Counted from the stretch's first letter, positions 20,044 to 31,749 are shown. The stretch: 64,000 bases of DNA from Leptobrachium leishanense (GCA_009667805.1 CM019067.1:66324637-66388636), one strand, 5' to 3'. Notes: generated by a model not told the origin, from the sequence alone. Translations and numbers: made by a program.

Positions 20044-21181
20044 CAGAACTTACTCTATCCGAGCTCCCGATGTGAAACATCGGGACTTTGGATAGATTTC
20101 GACTATTTATTTTTTTCACTTCTGGATAGTCGAAATCTATCCAAAGTCCCGATGTTTCACATTGGGACTTCAAATAGAGTAAGTCACCATCCGTTAACCA
20201 CTTAAGCATTCTGATTTTGTAAAGATCAGCACCCTGGATAGCACCATTCTGTTGCTGTCCAGGGTGCTGATCTTTACAAAATCAAAATGCTTATGTGTTT
20301 AACGGCAGACTGATTTACTCTATTTGAAGTCCCGACTTTGGATAGATTTCGACTATCCCGAAGTGAAAATAAATAAAATCCTGGCGAATTGCCTGCACAT
20401 ACGGTGCCTGTTTGGTACCTGTTTGAGGGCAGTGAAATACCCATAAAAAAGCACTGCTTCATCTATTCAGAGAACAACAAACAGCAGGGAGAAGTTGCCG
20501 AAATGCCCTGCCATTCAGTGGTTTCATTCGACAGGTTTATTCAGGCGAATCCCATAGGCTTCAATGTTAAAAATATTCCCGTTTTAATTCAATATCTAAT
20601 AAACCGTTTATTATTTTATTCTGCAAGAAAAAAGTCTCTTTATTTTTAGATTTTTTTAGGATCTTTTAGGCATTTTTCGGGATTTTTGTGCGAAAAGCTT
20701 TCTTTTCTTCTTTTTTTTTTAATCGTTTTTTCTTTTATCTGTAACAGCTCTTTTTATTATCATTCACTGGATCTCATATGTAAATTTCATACATTTTCAC
20801 TCAGTAGTTTCTTTGCAAACAGCGTTTCACTTTTCAAACATTCAAGCGTACTGTTTTTTTTCTTTTTCATTCCATTCGTCTGCGGTGTCGGGTTTTTCCA
20901 GTGGCTGCTCTGCGCTGTGATCGGCGGCTGCTTGGGTTTCTCTTACGTGTTCAGAGGGGTTAATCCAGATGTTTTTGCAGGTTTTGGTGTGCGTTCGCTG
21001 GGTTTTGTGGTGAGTGTTCGTCGGGTTTGCGGTGGCTTTTCCCTGCACTACGACGGCCCTGTGGAGCTTGATGAATACTCCGCAGGGTCACCGAAATGGG
21101 ATCGCCAAATCGCACCGAATTGAAGAGAACGAAAAGTCACCGAACATGCGGTGACTTTTTCGATTCTCTTTGAATAACCCT
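19546..21181. mobile_element. Compound inverted CAGGGTTATTC-family MITE
   Basis: The left arm (19546-19918) starts CAGGGTTATTTAAAGAG and continues GTCACCGCACG. The right end (about 20785-21181) is its inverted counterpart, ending CTCTTTGAATAACCCT. Arms of about 375 bp can be followed by eye. Between them lie part of a TTAA element, foldbacks and the second half of the right-hand MITE copy. It therefore looks like two copies in opposite orientation, the left one broken. Confidence 0.7.
20049..20365. repeat. Nested foldback with TTAA-flanked palindrome
   Basis: Arms of about 60 bp (CTTACTCTATCC...GGACTTTGGATAGATTTCGAC and its inverse) form a hairpin at 20050-20187. A second perfect palindrome of about 100 bp, with arms TTTGTAAAGATCAGCACCCT, lies at 20198-20298 between TTAA 20194-20197 and TTAA 20299-20302. 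A third arm copy follows at 20313-20365 in inverted order. Confidence 0.85.
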
Positions 21182-21313
21182 ATATATCTCTGGGAATCAT
21201 ATGATGTTATCCTTATTACATATTCAGAAGTGACTTGTATGTGATTTCCACTGTATTAAGATGCCTGTTTTTCTTAGGTCTCTTGTCTATGAGTTGCTGA
21301 AGAGTGCCGCAGT

Positions 21314-22690
21314 CATGGGCGTCCGCAGGATGGGGCAGGGGGCACTTGCCCCCCCCCCTGGAACTGGCCATCAACAAAGGTGCTTCCCTGGCTGTGGCCG
21401 GCTCGTCTGCGTGTGAGGAGCGTGCAGGGATTATAAAAATCGGCAGTTTATTGGTATCTGCTGCTGTGTACCGGGAGGGAGGCCGGGAGACACAAGGTGG
21501 AGGGGGTGGAGCTGTGAAGAGAGGCAGAGCAGAGGAGGGAGCCAAGTAGGGGCGGAGCTCCAACGTGCACCTCGCACAGGCCTTCGCATCGCCAAGAAGG
21601 GAGAAGTGAATGTGCTGCTCAGCATCTGAAGGCACCAGGCAGCATGCAGGGTCTATACACAGTGACCCTATGTGAATCATCTGCCAAGCAAGATGCAAGA
21701 AGTCCATCTCAGGAAGGAGGTAAATGCACAACACACACACCACCCATTCAATCACTTCCAGCCAGCACACACACACACATCAATCTCAGCCAACCTTCAC
21801 ACACTCCCAGCCAGCACACACACACATCACTCTCAGCCAGCCAGCACACACACACATCACTCTCAGCCAGCCAGCACACACATCACTCTCAGCCTGCCTT
21901 CACACACTCCCAGCCAGCACACACACACACACATCACTCTCAGCCTGCCTTCACACACTCCCAGCCAGCACACATACACACATCACTCTCAGCCAGCCAG
22001 CACACACACATCACTCTCAGCCTGCCTTCACACACTCCCAGCCAGCACACACATCACTCTCAGCCTGCCTTCACACACTCCCAGCCAGCCAGCACACACA
22101 CACACTTCACTCCCAGCCAGCACACACCCATTCAATCACTCCAAGCCAGCACACATCTCTCAGCCTGTCTTCACACACTCCCAGCCAGGACACATGACAC
22201 ACACATCACTCCCAGCCAGCACACACACACACATCACTCCCAGCCAGCCTTCACACACTCCCAGCCAGCACACACATCTCTCCCAGCCAGCCTTCACACA
22301 CTCCCAGCCAGCACACACACATCACTCTCAGCCAGCCATCACACACCCCCAGCCAACCTTCACACACTCCCATCACTCTCAGTGTGTCATGCATAGGAGT
22401 GTGCCAGAATGCCAGTGTGCCATGTACATACCAGTATGCCATAATACCAGTCTTGTCATGCCATGCATAACAGTGTGCCATCATATCAGTCTGCCATGTG
22501 CCATAATATATATGCTTAATGAAAGCAGAGATGCTCTGGCGCCCTTTACAATTGTAGCCCCCCCCCCCCCGCTTTAAAAAGTAAGGAGAGGGGGCAAAAT
22601 GTTTATGAATTAAATTTATTATTCATTTATGTAGTGTGTGTGTTTAAAATTTTGCCCCCCCCCCTGGAAAAATTTCTGCGGACGCCCATG
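21314..22690. mobile_element. hAT-type element with CATGGGCGTCCGCAG ends
   Basis: Terminal inverted repeats CATGGGCGTCCGCAG and CTGCGGACGCCCATG are flanked by a perfect 8-bp duplication GCCGCAGT (21306-21313 and 22691-22698). Next to each end is a C-rich run (GCCCCCCCCCC). The interior is a tandem CA-rich array plus about 400 bp of non-repetitive sequence. No transposase frame is present, so it is non-autonomous. Confidence 0.9.
21735..22390. repeat. CA-rich tandem array inside the 21.3-kb hAT
   Basis: Units built from CCAGCCAGCACACACACA, CATCACTCTCAGCC and TGCCTTCACACACTC repeat more than ten times with variable (CA)n. All three forward frames remain open through it as histidine/threonine/serine-rich repeats, which is a composition effect. 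Confidence 0.9.
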
Positions 22691-22887
22691 GCCGCAGTAT
22701 GACATGTAATCTACTTTCTGTACCATTCTATATATTCTTTGTCTCTGCTGGAGCCCCTTCAATAGATACTCGTAATTCGCATCTCGTGTTGTGATTATTG
22801 AGTTCTATTACCATGGTATTATGAAACTGGTGTAGGGACAGTGACTGTGAGTCTAGGTTAGATAAGTCCATATATATGGGAGGTTAA

Positions 22888-23883
22888 CCCCTTCGCTGCT
22901 GAGCCATTTCACACCTGGGTGCTGAGCTCATTTTTACCGCTTTTACTCATCATGTTTAAACGTGATTTGAAGTAACATTTTATTATACAACCCAGACATA
23001 TTATATATCGTTCTTTCCGGCAGACACGGCAGATGTATATCATTTTTATATGTATACATTATGTCCTGCCTGTATATTATAACAAAAAATGCAATAAAAT
23101 TTGAATTTTTAATCATCTACATTGTGTAAAGTGTTTTTTTCACATTTTATCATGCGAGCCTTTGCGGTTATATTTTCTATGGGGTGCGCTTGTTAAAGAA
23201 ATTAGAAATGGGGACTCATTACATTTTTTGGGGGGGAATTAGGCCCGCGTCAGACGAGCGCACTTTTTGCATCCATCTGACCGCACTGTTTGCTGTCCTT
23301 TTGTAGCTTTTCAAAGGAGACAATAGAGAACAACACACGAAGCACGTGCACACTTTTTGTTTTGTTGCAACGGACGTCAAAATGGCATCAACGTGAAAAG
23401 CTAGATGGACGTAGAGAAAAAACTGCATACAGTTTTTTTTTCTTTTTCTCAACATCAGTCAAAATTATCTGATACAATGTAACCACAATCTTAAAAAGTA
23501 CGTCTGTTACTGTGCGCAGTCAGTGCGTTCATCTGACCCCAGGCTAACGTGATTTTTAGCAAACGCAACCCATAGAAAAAAATCATAATTGACATGGAAA
23601 CAATATTGCTGCATTAATAAAAATAATTCACCAAAAAAACGCATTTTTTTTATTATTATTTTTATTTTTTTTAAAAATCGCATGCGCGATGATATCATTT
23701 CACGCGGGGAGGCCCATAAATTCAGCGTCTGACTTCCAGGAAGTCAGAACGCCACGGGACTCCGGAGAGCGAGGTAAGTATCTCTCCCTGGGCTCCCGGT
23801 AGCGGAGGACGTGTGAGGAACATCCCCTGCATATAGCGGGAGTTAATGAGGACGTTCCCCACATGTCCTTCGCAGGGAAAGGG
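22888..23883. mobile_element. TTAA-flanked element, copy with few hairpins
   Basis: TTAA at 22884-22887 and 23884-23887 flank ends CCCCTTCGCTGCTGAG and CTTCGCAGGGAAAGGG. The left half matches the 5149-6383 element (CCCAGACATATTATATATCG, AACAAAAAATGCAATAAAAT). The right half is shorter and has only weak hairpins. A Harbinger-like MITE is nested at 23242-23544. Confidence 0.75.
23242..23544. mobile_element. Harbinger-like MITE nested in TTAA element
   Basis: Ends GGCCCGCGTCAGACGAGCGC and CGTTCATCTGACCCCAGGC are inverted and lie between TTA and TAA. The host sequence GGGAATTA / ACGTGATTTTTAGCAAACGC continues across it. Confidence 0.7.
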
Positions 23884-23889
23884 TTAAAG

Positions 23890-24437
23890 AGTGATCACTC
23901 TGTCTAGAAGGTAAAGCAGCTGACACACTCCAACAGATACATGGTGCATGGTGGTCTCACAGTTAGCCCTCAAGGTTTCCTACTTCTTCCTCATTTTTAG
24001 ATCAATCTAACTACCATTAATCTGACAGAGAAAAAATATTTGTGGTGGTAGCGGGAATATTCAACTGACTAGTGATAAATGGTATAACCCTACTATGAAC
24101 CAAAAGCAATTGCTTTTATTCTGCTTTTTATTGTAACAAATAATTATTTTTATTCTATCATTTAGCCAAACTATATTTGTTTAATGCCATTCTGTGCAGC
24201 ACCATGTTACTGTGTTAGTGTACTTTTGTTTTTGGTCATTGTGCATCACCTAGTGTTCATAACATGTCATTGCATTCAATGTTTTTATACAGCACCAGTA
24301 AGCAACTTCGAAAATTAAAGTATGTTTTGACACCTTTGCAGACACAAAACAGGGCATGTAATTTGTCTGTTTACATGGCCCTCAAGTAATGTTCATGTTT
24401 AATATGAAAATCCAAAAGATAAAAAATATTTTACTTT
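23890..24437. other. No feature recognised
   Basis: A+T-rich sequence with no supported frame or repeat. Confidence 0.4.
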
Positions 24438-24438
24438 C

Positions 24439-25312
24439 AGGGTAATTCAAAGAGATTCGAAAAGTCACTGCACGTTCGGTGACTTTTCGTTCTCTTCAAT
24501 TCGGTTCGTTTTGCCGATCCCATTTCGGCGACCCTGCGGTGTATTCAGCAAGCACCACAGGATCCCCGAATTGCAGGGAAAAGCTACCGCAAACCCGACG
24601 AAAACAAACCGCAAAACCCAGCGAATGCACGCAGAAAAGCCACAAAAACATCTGGATTCACCCGCCGAAAACCACGAAAAAACCCGAGCAGGAGCCGATC
24701 ACACGCAGCGAAGCCTACGGATAAAGTTGACACCGCAGACGATTGAAGTGAATAAATTAGAAATACAGTTCGCTTGAATATTTGAAAAGTGAAACACTGT
24801 TTGCAAAGAAACTACTGAGCGAAAATGTCTGAAATTTACATATGAGGTCCAGAGAATGATAATAAAGATAAAAAATAAAAAATCGGACTTTTCTATTAAA
24901 AAAAACAATCCAGAAAAATGCTTAAAATATCCTAAAAAATCTATAAATAAAGAGACTCTTTACTGCAGATTTTTATAATGAACGGTTTATTAGATATTGA
25001 ATTAAAACGGGAATATTTTTAACATTGAAGCCTATGGGATTCTCCTGAATAAACCTGTCGAATTAAACCACCGAATGGCAGGGCATTAGGGGAACCTTTC
25101 ACTGCTGGTTTGTGTTCTCTGAATAGCCGAAGCAGTGTTTTTTCATCGGGATTTCCCTGCCCTCGAACAGGCACCGAACAGGCACCGTATGTGCAGGCAA
25201 TTCACCAACAATTCGCTCTCTGGATGGCCGAATGGCCAAAAAAGGTAACCGAACCCTGATTTTCAGCATTCGGTTACCTTTCTCAAGCAATTCGGATCTG
25301 TTGAATTACCCT
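24439..25312. mobile_element. CAGGGTTATTC-family MITE, GTAATTC variant
   Basis: The left end AGGGTAATTCAAAGAGATTC and right end TTGAATTACCCT both carry A where other copies have T (GGGTTATTC/GAATAACCC). The interior has GTCACTGCACGTTCGGTGAC, GACCCTGCGGTGTATTCAGC and the shared module AGATATTGAATTAAAACGGG. It is non-coding and 874 bp long. Confidence 0.85.
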
Positions 25313-25337
25313 ATAAATTTTTATATTTCTCTTCAGA

Positions 25338-25412
25338 TCTTTCGGAACTACATTTCCCATGAGGCTCTGCTAACCTAATGAGTACCTGAGTATCATGGGA
25401 GATGTAGTTCTG
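25338..25412. repeat. Short foldback with GAACTACATTTCCCATGA arms
   Basis: GGAACTACATTTCCCATGAG and ATCATGGGAGATGTAGTTCT are inverted around a 30-bp loop. The arms resemble the ZNF143/THAP11 site ACTACA(A/T)TTCCCA; function is not implied. Confidence 0.6.
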
Positions 25413-25465
25413 AGGCTAGGGTCAGACGAACGCATTTTTCTCGTCGTCCGTGAAAAAGTTGCCCA
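25413..25465. mobile_element. Harbinger MITE tip fused to hAT body
   Basis: GGCTAGGGTCAGACGAACGC...CGTCCGTGAAAAAGTT matches the tip of the 44915-45337 MITE and then changes abruptly to hAT sequence CCCAATCAAGTCC. No second MITE end is present. Confidence 0.65.
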
Positions 25466-25589
25466 ATCAAGTCCCGCAGCACACTATATAACGTTTCCAC
25501 GCGCCGATTCTGCACACATTTCAGAGGAGATTTCAAAGGAGATAGTTGTGTGTTGTTACTGCCGGTCTGCCACACTACTGGGGGGGTCT

Positions 25590-26210
25590 GGGGGGGTCTC
25601 ATTTCTAACAAATATCAGGGAATTTAGGTGATGTGTGTCTTGTCACTGTGCCAACAAGTTTTTTTGGGGTTTACAACTTTTTTTAAAACATTCGTGAATT
25701 GAGGGGATTTTCTGGGTCTTGTCACTGTGCCAGCAAGTCTTTTTGGGTCTCATTTCTACCAAATATCAGGGAATTTAAGTGATGTGTGTCTTATCACTGT
25801 GCCAGCAAGTTTTTTTGGGGTTTACAACTTTCTTTAAAACATTTGTGAATTGAGGTGATTTTCTGGGTCTTGTCACTGTGCCAGCAAATCTTTTTGGGGC
25901 TCACTAATTTCTTTAAAACATTTGTGAATTGAGGTGATCTGTGTCTTGTCACACAGCCAGTACCGCGCAGTATTTTGGGGCTCACTAATTTCTTGAAAAT
26001 ATTTGTGAATTGAGGTGATCTGTGTCTTGTCACACAACCAGTACCACACATTATTTTGGGGCTCACTAATTTCTTTAAAACATTTGTGAATTGAGGTGAT
26101 CTGTGTCTTGTCACACAACCAGTACCACGCATTATTTTGGGCTCACTAATTTCTTTAAAACATTTGTGAATTGAGGTGATCTGTCTCTTGTCACTGGCTG
26201 CCAGCTATCA
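25590..26210 (+). repeat. 5' subterminal tandem repeats, ~80 bp
   Basis: Units containing CTCACTAATTTCTTTAAAAC, ATTTGTGAATTGAGGTGATC and GTCTTGTCAC recur with landmarks at 25900, 25981, 26062 and 26142; earlier units are more diverged. Such subterminal repeats in hAT elements can be transposase-binding sites. Confidence 0.85.
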
Positions 26211-26302
26211 GTGTGTCTCACTGAGTTACACCAGAGTTCTTTAAATCTTTATACCAGAGTTGAATCAGAGTTCTGTATATATTAATCTATATATCACTCA
26301 CC

Positions 26303-29300
26303 ATGTCTGAAAGAACAAAAAGGACAGGCAGACGCTCCCAGACACAGATAAGAGGGCAAGCAGCCCCTGTGTTGGGAGGCTGTGCCTCTGGTCGTGGTGG
26401 ATGTGGTGCATCCTCTGCAGGGGCACGCTTGTCCTTTCTAACTGGTGCAGGCCGTCTTAAGCAGCAGCAACATACAGAGGACTTGGTGGATTGGCTAACC
26501 AGGCCATCCTCATCCTCCGAGTCCTCTGCCAGCCAGGCTTCTAGTGCTTTACAGTCCACCTCAGCTGCCAAAGCATCTAATGCAGCCTCCATGTCCACAG
26601 CTACTCCTGCCGTAGCCTCGCTATCACACACGGAGGAGTCAGCTGAATTGTTTGACTACAATGAGAGTGACATGCTGCTTGAGGATGCGCAGCAAGTACA
26701 GTGCTCTGATTCAATCTCTGAGGTTGAGGAAGGGAGTATAATCAATCTAGAGGAAGGGGGTGCCACTGATGACACACAAATAACTGGCACTCATGTTGCC
26801 CCAGCAGCTGCAGCATACTGCCAAGTGGGCTCCAGTGACGAGGAGATAGGGGGTGATGATGACAATGATGATGAGGTCACTGACTCCACCTGGGTGCCTG
26901 ATCGAACAGAGGAATTAAGTGAGGAAGAGGGGGAGGAGGAGGCACAGCAAACACGAGGCATAACATCCTCTGTGACCAACTGTAGCACTAGCCAGTCAAA
27001 GGCATCACATGTCAGAGCTGCTCCGGTGCAGAGTGCTGTTGTCTCAAAGAACACATGCAGGAACTCTGTCTGGGAGTTCTTTAAGAAATGTGCAGTAGAG
27101 CGCAGCATTCCTATTTGTAATCTATGTCAGATGAGGCTTAAGCGTGGGAAAGATACCGGACACTTGGGTACCACGTGCTTGAGGCGACATATGAACAACT
27201 GCCACACATCCCATTGGCGCAAAACTTTGCGTAGGTCCTCCTCCTCCTCATCTGTCTCTACCCCCACTGTATGTCCTGCCATGTCATTGCCTACAACCTC
27301 CACCGACAGGGATGATGCTACAGTAATGGATGTACCAGCTCCTTCCTCACAATGTGACATCATCCCAGCAGCTGAAGATTTACGCAGTCAGATTACGTTG
27401 CCGCAGCTGCTGCAGCAAACGAAAAAATATAGTCAAAACCATCCCCAAGCACAGCGTCTAAATGCCAGCTTAGCAAAATTACTCGCATTGCAGCTGCTGC
27501 CTTTCCAGCTGGTGGACTCTGCTCCCTTCCGTGAATTTGCTGAATGTGCTGTACAACAGTGGCAGGTTCCAAAACGCCATTACTTTTCAAGCAAGGCCAT
27601 TCCAGCACTATACCAGCACGTGGAAGACAATGTTATCCAGTCATTGGGAAAGGCAGTCAGCAACAAGGTGCATGTGACTTTAGAAACGTGGTCCAGCAAG
27701 CATGGACAGGGTCGTTACATTTCCTTCACGGCACACTGGGTAACTCTGATCGCAGCTGGGAGGGATCCAAGACGGGGCTCTGTGCTGGAGCTTGTTCATC
27801 CACCACGCCTCCAGAAAGCTGCTTGTATGAGGTCTGTCTGCTCCACCACCTCTCCCTCTTCCTCCTCCTCTTCCTCCTTCTCTGTCTCTGGCGAAGTGGC
27901 AGTTAAACCGACGCTTGAAAGGGTCTACGCAATGGCTCAAGCAAAAAGATGCAGTACTGTGCTTGAGCTGGTTTGTTTAGGGGACAGGAGCCACACCGGG
28001 CCAGAAATTCTGTCAGCTCTGTAGGGGCAGGTGCAGAGATGGTTAACACCACGCCAGCTTGAGCTGGGAATGATCGTCTGCGATAATGGCGGCAACCTTC
28101 TCTCTGCCCTACGCAAGGGTAAATTGACGCATGTACCATGCCTAGCACATGTCCTAAATCTGGTGGTACAGCGTTTCCTAACCAAGTACCCAGGGCTGCC
28201 AGAGCTTCTCATCCAGGCCAGAAAAGTCTGCAGCCACTTCAGACGGTCATCCCCAGCAAGCGTTTGCCTGGCAGAAATTCTAAGAGAATTCCACCTTCCC
28301 ACAAACCGTCTGATCTGTGACATGCCCACCAGGTGTAACTCGACATTAGCAGTGCTGCAGTATCTGCACAAGCAGCAGAGGGCCATCAACGAGTACGTGT
28401 GTGAGTATGGCACAAGGACAGGTTCAGGTCAACTTGTTTCCCCCCCCCCGCAGTGGCTGATGATCAAGGATACATGCACTGTACTGTCACCATTTGAGGA
28501 GGCAACGAGGATGGTGAGCAGGGACAGTGCATGCATCAGTGACACAATTCCTTTAGTGTTCATGCTGGAGCACACTCTGTGGGGAATTATAGATGTGGCT
28601 CTAGAGGCAGAGCAGCGGGAGGAAGAGGAGGCCTTCCCTAGCTCTCAAGGCCCCAGTCTTTCCGCAGACAGCATTCCAGTGGGTCCTACTCAGATCAGAC
28701 AGGAGGAGGATGAGGAGGAGGAGGAGGCAGAATATTTAAGTAGTGGGGGCCTTGAAGGTGGGGATTCCTCAAGGGAGGGTTTCTTGTGCCCAGAAACACA
28801 AGGGCTAGTGCGTGGCTGGGAGGAGGAAGTGCACGATACGGTCATCTTCATTGACCAGGAAGACTCGGAAGCTAATGCCACCTCCAACCTATGCTGCATG
28901 GGCTCCCTAATGATGCAAAGCCTGCTAAAGGACCCCAGGATTCGTGCTATCAAGGAGAGGGATCATTACTGGTTGGCAACCCTTCTTGATCCACGATACA
29001 AGGGTAAAGTTGCAGAGCTCATCCTGCCTGCACAGAGAGAGCACAGGATGAAAAAACTTGAGGACGTTCTAAAGCAACACTTGTGTAACACCTTTACAGG
29101 CACTGGTAGATTACCAAGTGCTGACACAGGTGCTTCTGAGGCTGCGGGTGATCAGAGGAATAGTGGTGAAGGAGGCCAGGGCCGCTTGACTGATGCATTT
29201 TTAAATGTTTTTAGTCCTCGACGCCCAGGGACGTCAAATGTAGGCACCCATTGCCAGCGTCTTCACCATATGGTGCAGGACTACCTAGGGGCAAGGGCAG

Positions 29301-29569
29301 ACCTGGATACCTTTCCAGCAGATGATCCACTGGCTTACTGGGTGTTGAGATTGGATCACTGGCCAGAAATTAGCCAATATGCTATGCAGCTACTAGGTTG
29401 CCCTTCATCTAGCGTGCTTTCCGAATGGACATTCAGTGCCGCTGGAGGTTTTGTCACAGACAAAAGAGTGCGTCTGTCCACCGACTCTGTAGACCGGCTG
29501 ACATTTATAAAAATGAATCAGTCCTGGATCAGCAGTTATCAATCCCTTGATGCTGACGTAACGGAATAG
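26303..29569 (+). pseudogene. hAT transposase with N-terminal BED finger, one in-frame TAG
   Basis: A single frame of 1,089 codons is interrupted only by TAG at 28022-28024. The N-terminus (1-240) is Ser/Glu-rich and acidic. A BED zinc finger follows: VWEFF near residue 256, Cys272, Cys275, His296 and His301. The RNase-H-like core includes LETWSS (Glu461 where hAT enzymes usually have the first catalytic Asp), VCDNGGN with Asp594, CLAHVLNLVV and TLLDPRYKG. The C-terminal dimerisation domain (about 1007-1072) has PLAYWVLRLDHWPEI and SSSVLSEWTFSAAGG. Family enzymes cut and paste DNA bearing matching ends. Flanking repeats on both sides suit an autonomous element. A host-domesticated ZBED gene is unlikely given the adjoining transposon ends and the stop. 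Confidence 0.9.
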
Positions 29570-29717
29570 ATCGGGGATGTCTTCTGCATGCACAAAACCT
29601 CCAGCACTGAGCTCTTCCACAATACCACAAAAGGGTTACAGTGTGAATGCACTTGCTGCCATGAAAGGCACAATATTTGGCTGCACTGACGCCTGTGCCA
29701 GATTTATATCATTTTAA

Positions 29718-30927
29718 CCCCTTAAGGACCCCTGACGTACCCTGTAGGTCCTGTCCACAGGTCTCTCTTAGACCCGCGGACGTACAGGGTACGTCAGCGG
29801 CGCCAAATCCCCCTCCAGCCCGATACTCACCTCCCTCGCTGGATCCCTCGGTGATCTGGCAGGGAGGAAGCCTGCCCATGTGATTTACATGGGCAGGCGA
29901 GGCTGATGACGTCGCCACGCTGCGTGGTGACGTCATCAGCAGGTGCCCCCATTCAAATCAATGGAGGGGAGGGGGGCTCCTTCAGAGCCCTCTATCTCCC
30001 CAACCATTGAAGCTGGGGAGATGCTTTTTACACCGCTGAAAAGGGGAGAGTCTCCCCTTTTCAACGGTGTATAGCATTAACCGTTTCGCCGCCGGATTGC
30101 GTTTTAGCGAGAATTGGCGCCAAAACGCGATTCGAACCTGGAGGGGGGCTGACATCTTGGATGTCAGCCTAGCCTCCAGGCCCCCCCCCACCCACTGACA
30201 ACCTCACCATATGTGTGAGGATGTCAGTGGGCCAGTTAACCATCTAGCTGCCATGTAGAGATAAGGGGATCCTAAGGATCCCTTTATCTCCCGATCCATG
30301 GCAGCTAGATGGTCATATTTGACATCATTTGAAAGGCCAATGATACCAAACATGACCAGGTTTGGTTTAAAAAATAAAATAAAAATAAAAATAAAAAAAT
30401 AATAATAAAAAAATTAAATAAAATAAAAAAATTAGTTTTTTTAAAAATTTTTTTGTCTGGGGGGGTTTAATTAAATAGGACCTAGGCTGTCATCTCAAAA
30501 TAATTAGCACAAAATGGTCAGAATGAGCGCAGCGCACATAGGTGAACTGGCTCAGCAGTGAAAGGGTTAAAAGGCAAAAACATGTAAAAATTGGGTATTT
30601 CTATTCTCGGGATACAATTTTGAAACTATTTAGCCGGGGTCTTTATTGGTGGTTGTAGCTTTTGGGGATTAAATTACGAAAAAGTGTGTTTTTACAATTT
30701 TTTTCATCATATTTCATATTTTTTTTATAGTAAATTATTCAATATGATGGAAATAATGGTATTTCTAGAAAGTCCATTTAATGGCGGGAAAAAGGGTGTA
30801 TAATATGTGTGGGTTGAATAAATGAGTAAGAGGAAAATTTCACCTAAACACGAACAGCGCAGAAACGTAAAAACAGCAGCGGTCACTAAAGGACGGATTT
30901 GTGTAAAACCGCACGGTCACTAAGGGG
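29718..30927. mobile_element. TTAA-flanked hairpin-train element, second family
   Basis: TTAA at 29714-29717 and 30928-30931 flank ends CCCCTTAAGGACC and GGTCACTAAGGGG, inserted in a 3' tandem unit (ATCATTTTAA / TTAATTTTTTGAAC). At least eight hairpins lie in the left 600 bp, for example GCCTGCCCATG/CATGGGCAGGC, the block at 29901-29939, GGCTGACATC/GATGTCAGCC at 30147-30169 and CATCTAGCTGCCAT/ATGGCAGCTAGATG. The right half is A+T-rich and non-coding. Confidence 0.85.
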
Positions 30928-31749
30928 TTAATTTTTTGAACAGCAGGGTCCAACCCTGCACTCTTCCACAATACCACAAAAGGGTTACGGTGTGAATGCA
31001 CTTGCAGCCATGAAAGGCACAATATTTGGCTGCACTGACGCCTGTGCCAGATTTATATCATTTTAATTTTTTGAACAGCAGGCTCCAACCCTGCACTCTT
31101 CCACAATACCACAAAAGGGTTACGGTGTGAATGCACTTGCTGCCATGAAAGGCACAATATTTGGCTGCACTGACGCCTGTGCCAGATTGATATCATTTTA
31201 ATTTTTTGAACAGCAAGGTCCAACCCTGCACTCTTCCACAATACCACAGAGGGGTTACTGTATGATGATACTTGCTGGCCTGGCACCAAAGGCACAATAT
31301 CTGGGTGCACTGATGCCTTGACCAGAATCATATCTTTTCAATATAGGACCACATGGTCCACCCCTGCATTCTTCCACAATACCACAGAGGGGTTACTGTA
31401 TGATGATACTTGCTGGCCTGGCACCAAAGGCACAATATCTGGGTGCACTGACGCCTTGACCAGAATCATATCTTTTCAATATAGGACCACATAGTCCACC
31501 CCTGCATTCTTCCACAATACCACAGAGGGGTTACTGTATGATGATACTTGCTGGCCTGGCACCAAAGGCACAATATCTGGGTGCACTGATGCCTTGACCA
31601 GAATCATATCTTTTCAATAGAGGACCACATGGTCCACCCCTGCATTCTTCCACAATACCACAGAGGGGTTACTGTATGATGATACTTGCTGGCCTGGCAC
31701 CAAAGGCACACTATCTGGGTGCACTGACGCCTTAACCAGATGCATATCT

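Noticed and set aside
21644..22577. Three overlapping forward frames rich in His/Thr/Ser
   Set aside because: They are caused by the CA-rich tandem array inside the hAT element at 21314-22690; no domain or signal is present.
27127..28413. Several open frames on the minus strand and in other frames of the transposase
   Set aside because: They are shadows of the hAT transposase reading frame and show no domains of their own.
26303..29569. A host ZBED gene instead of a transposon
   Set aside because: The frame lies between matching subterminal repeats and a hAT terminal repeat, has no introns, contains a stop and has non-autonomous relatives with target duplications nearby.
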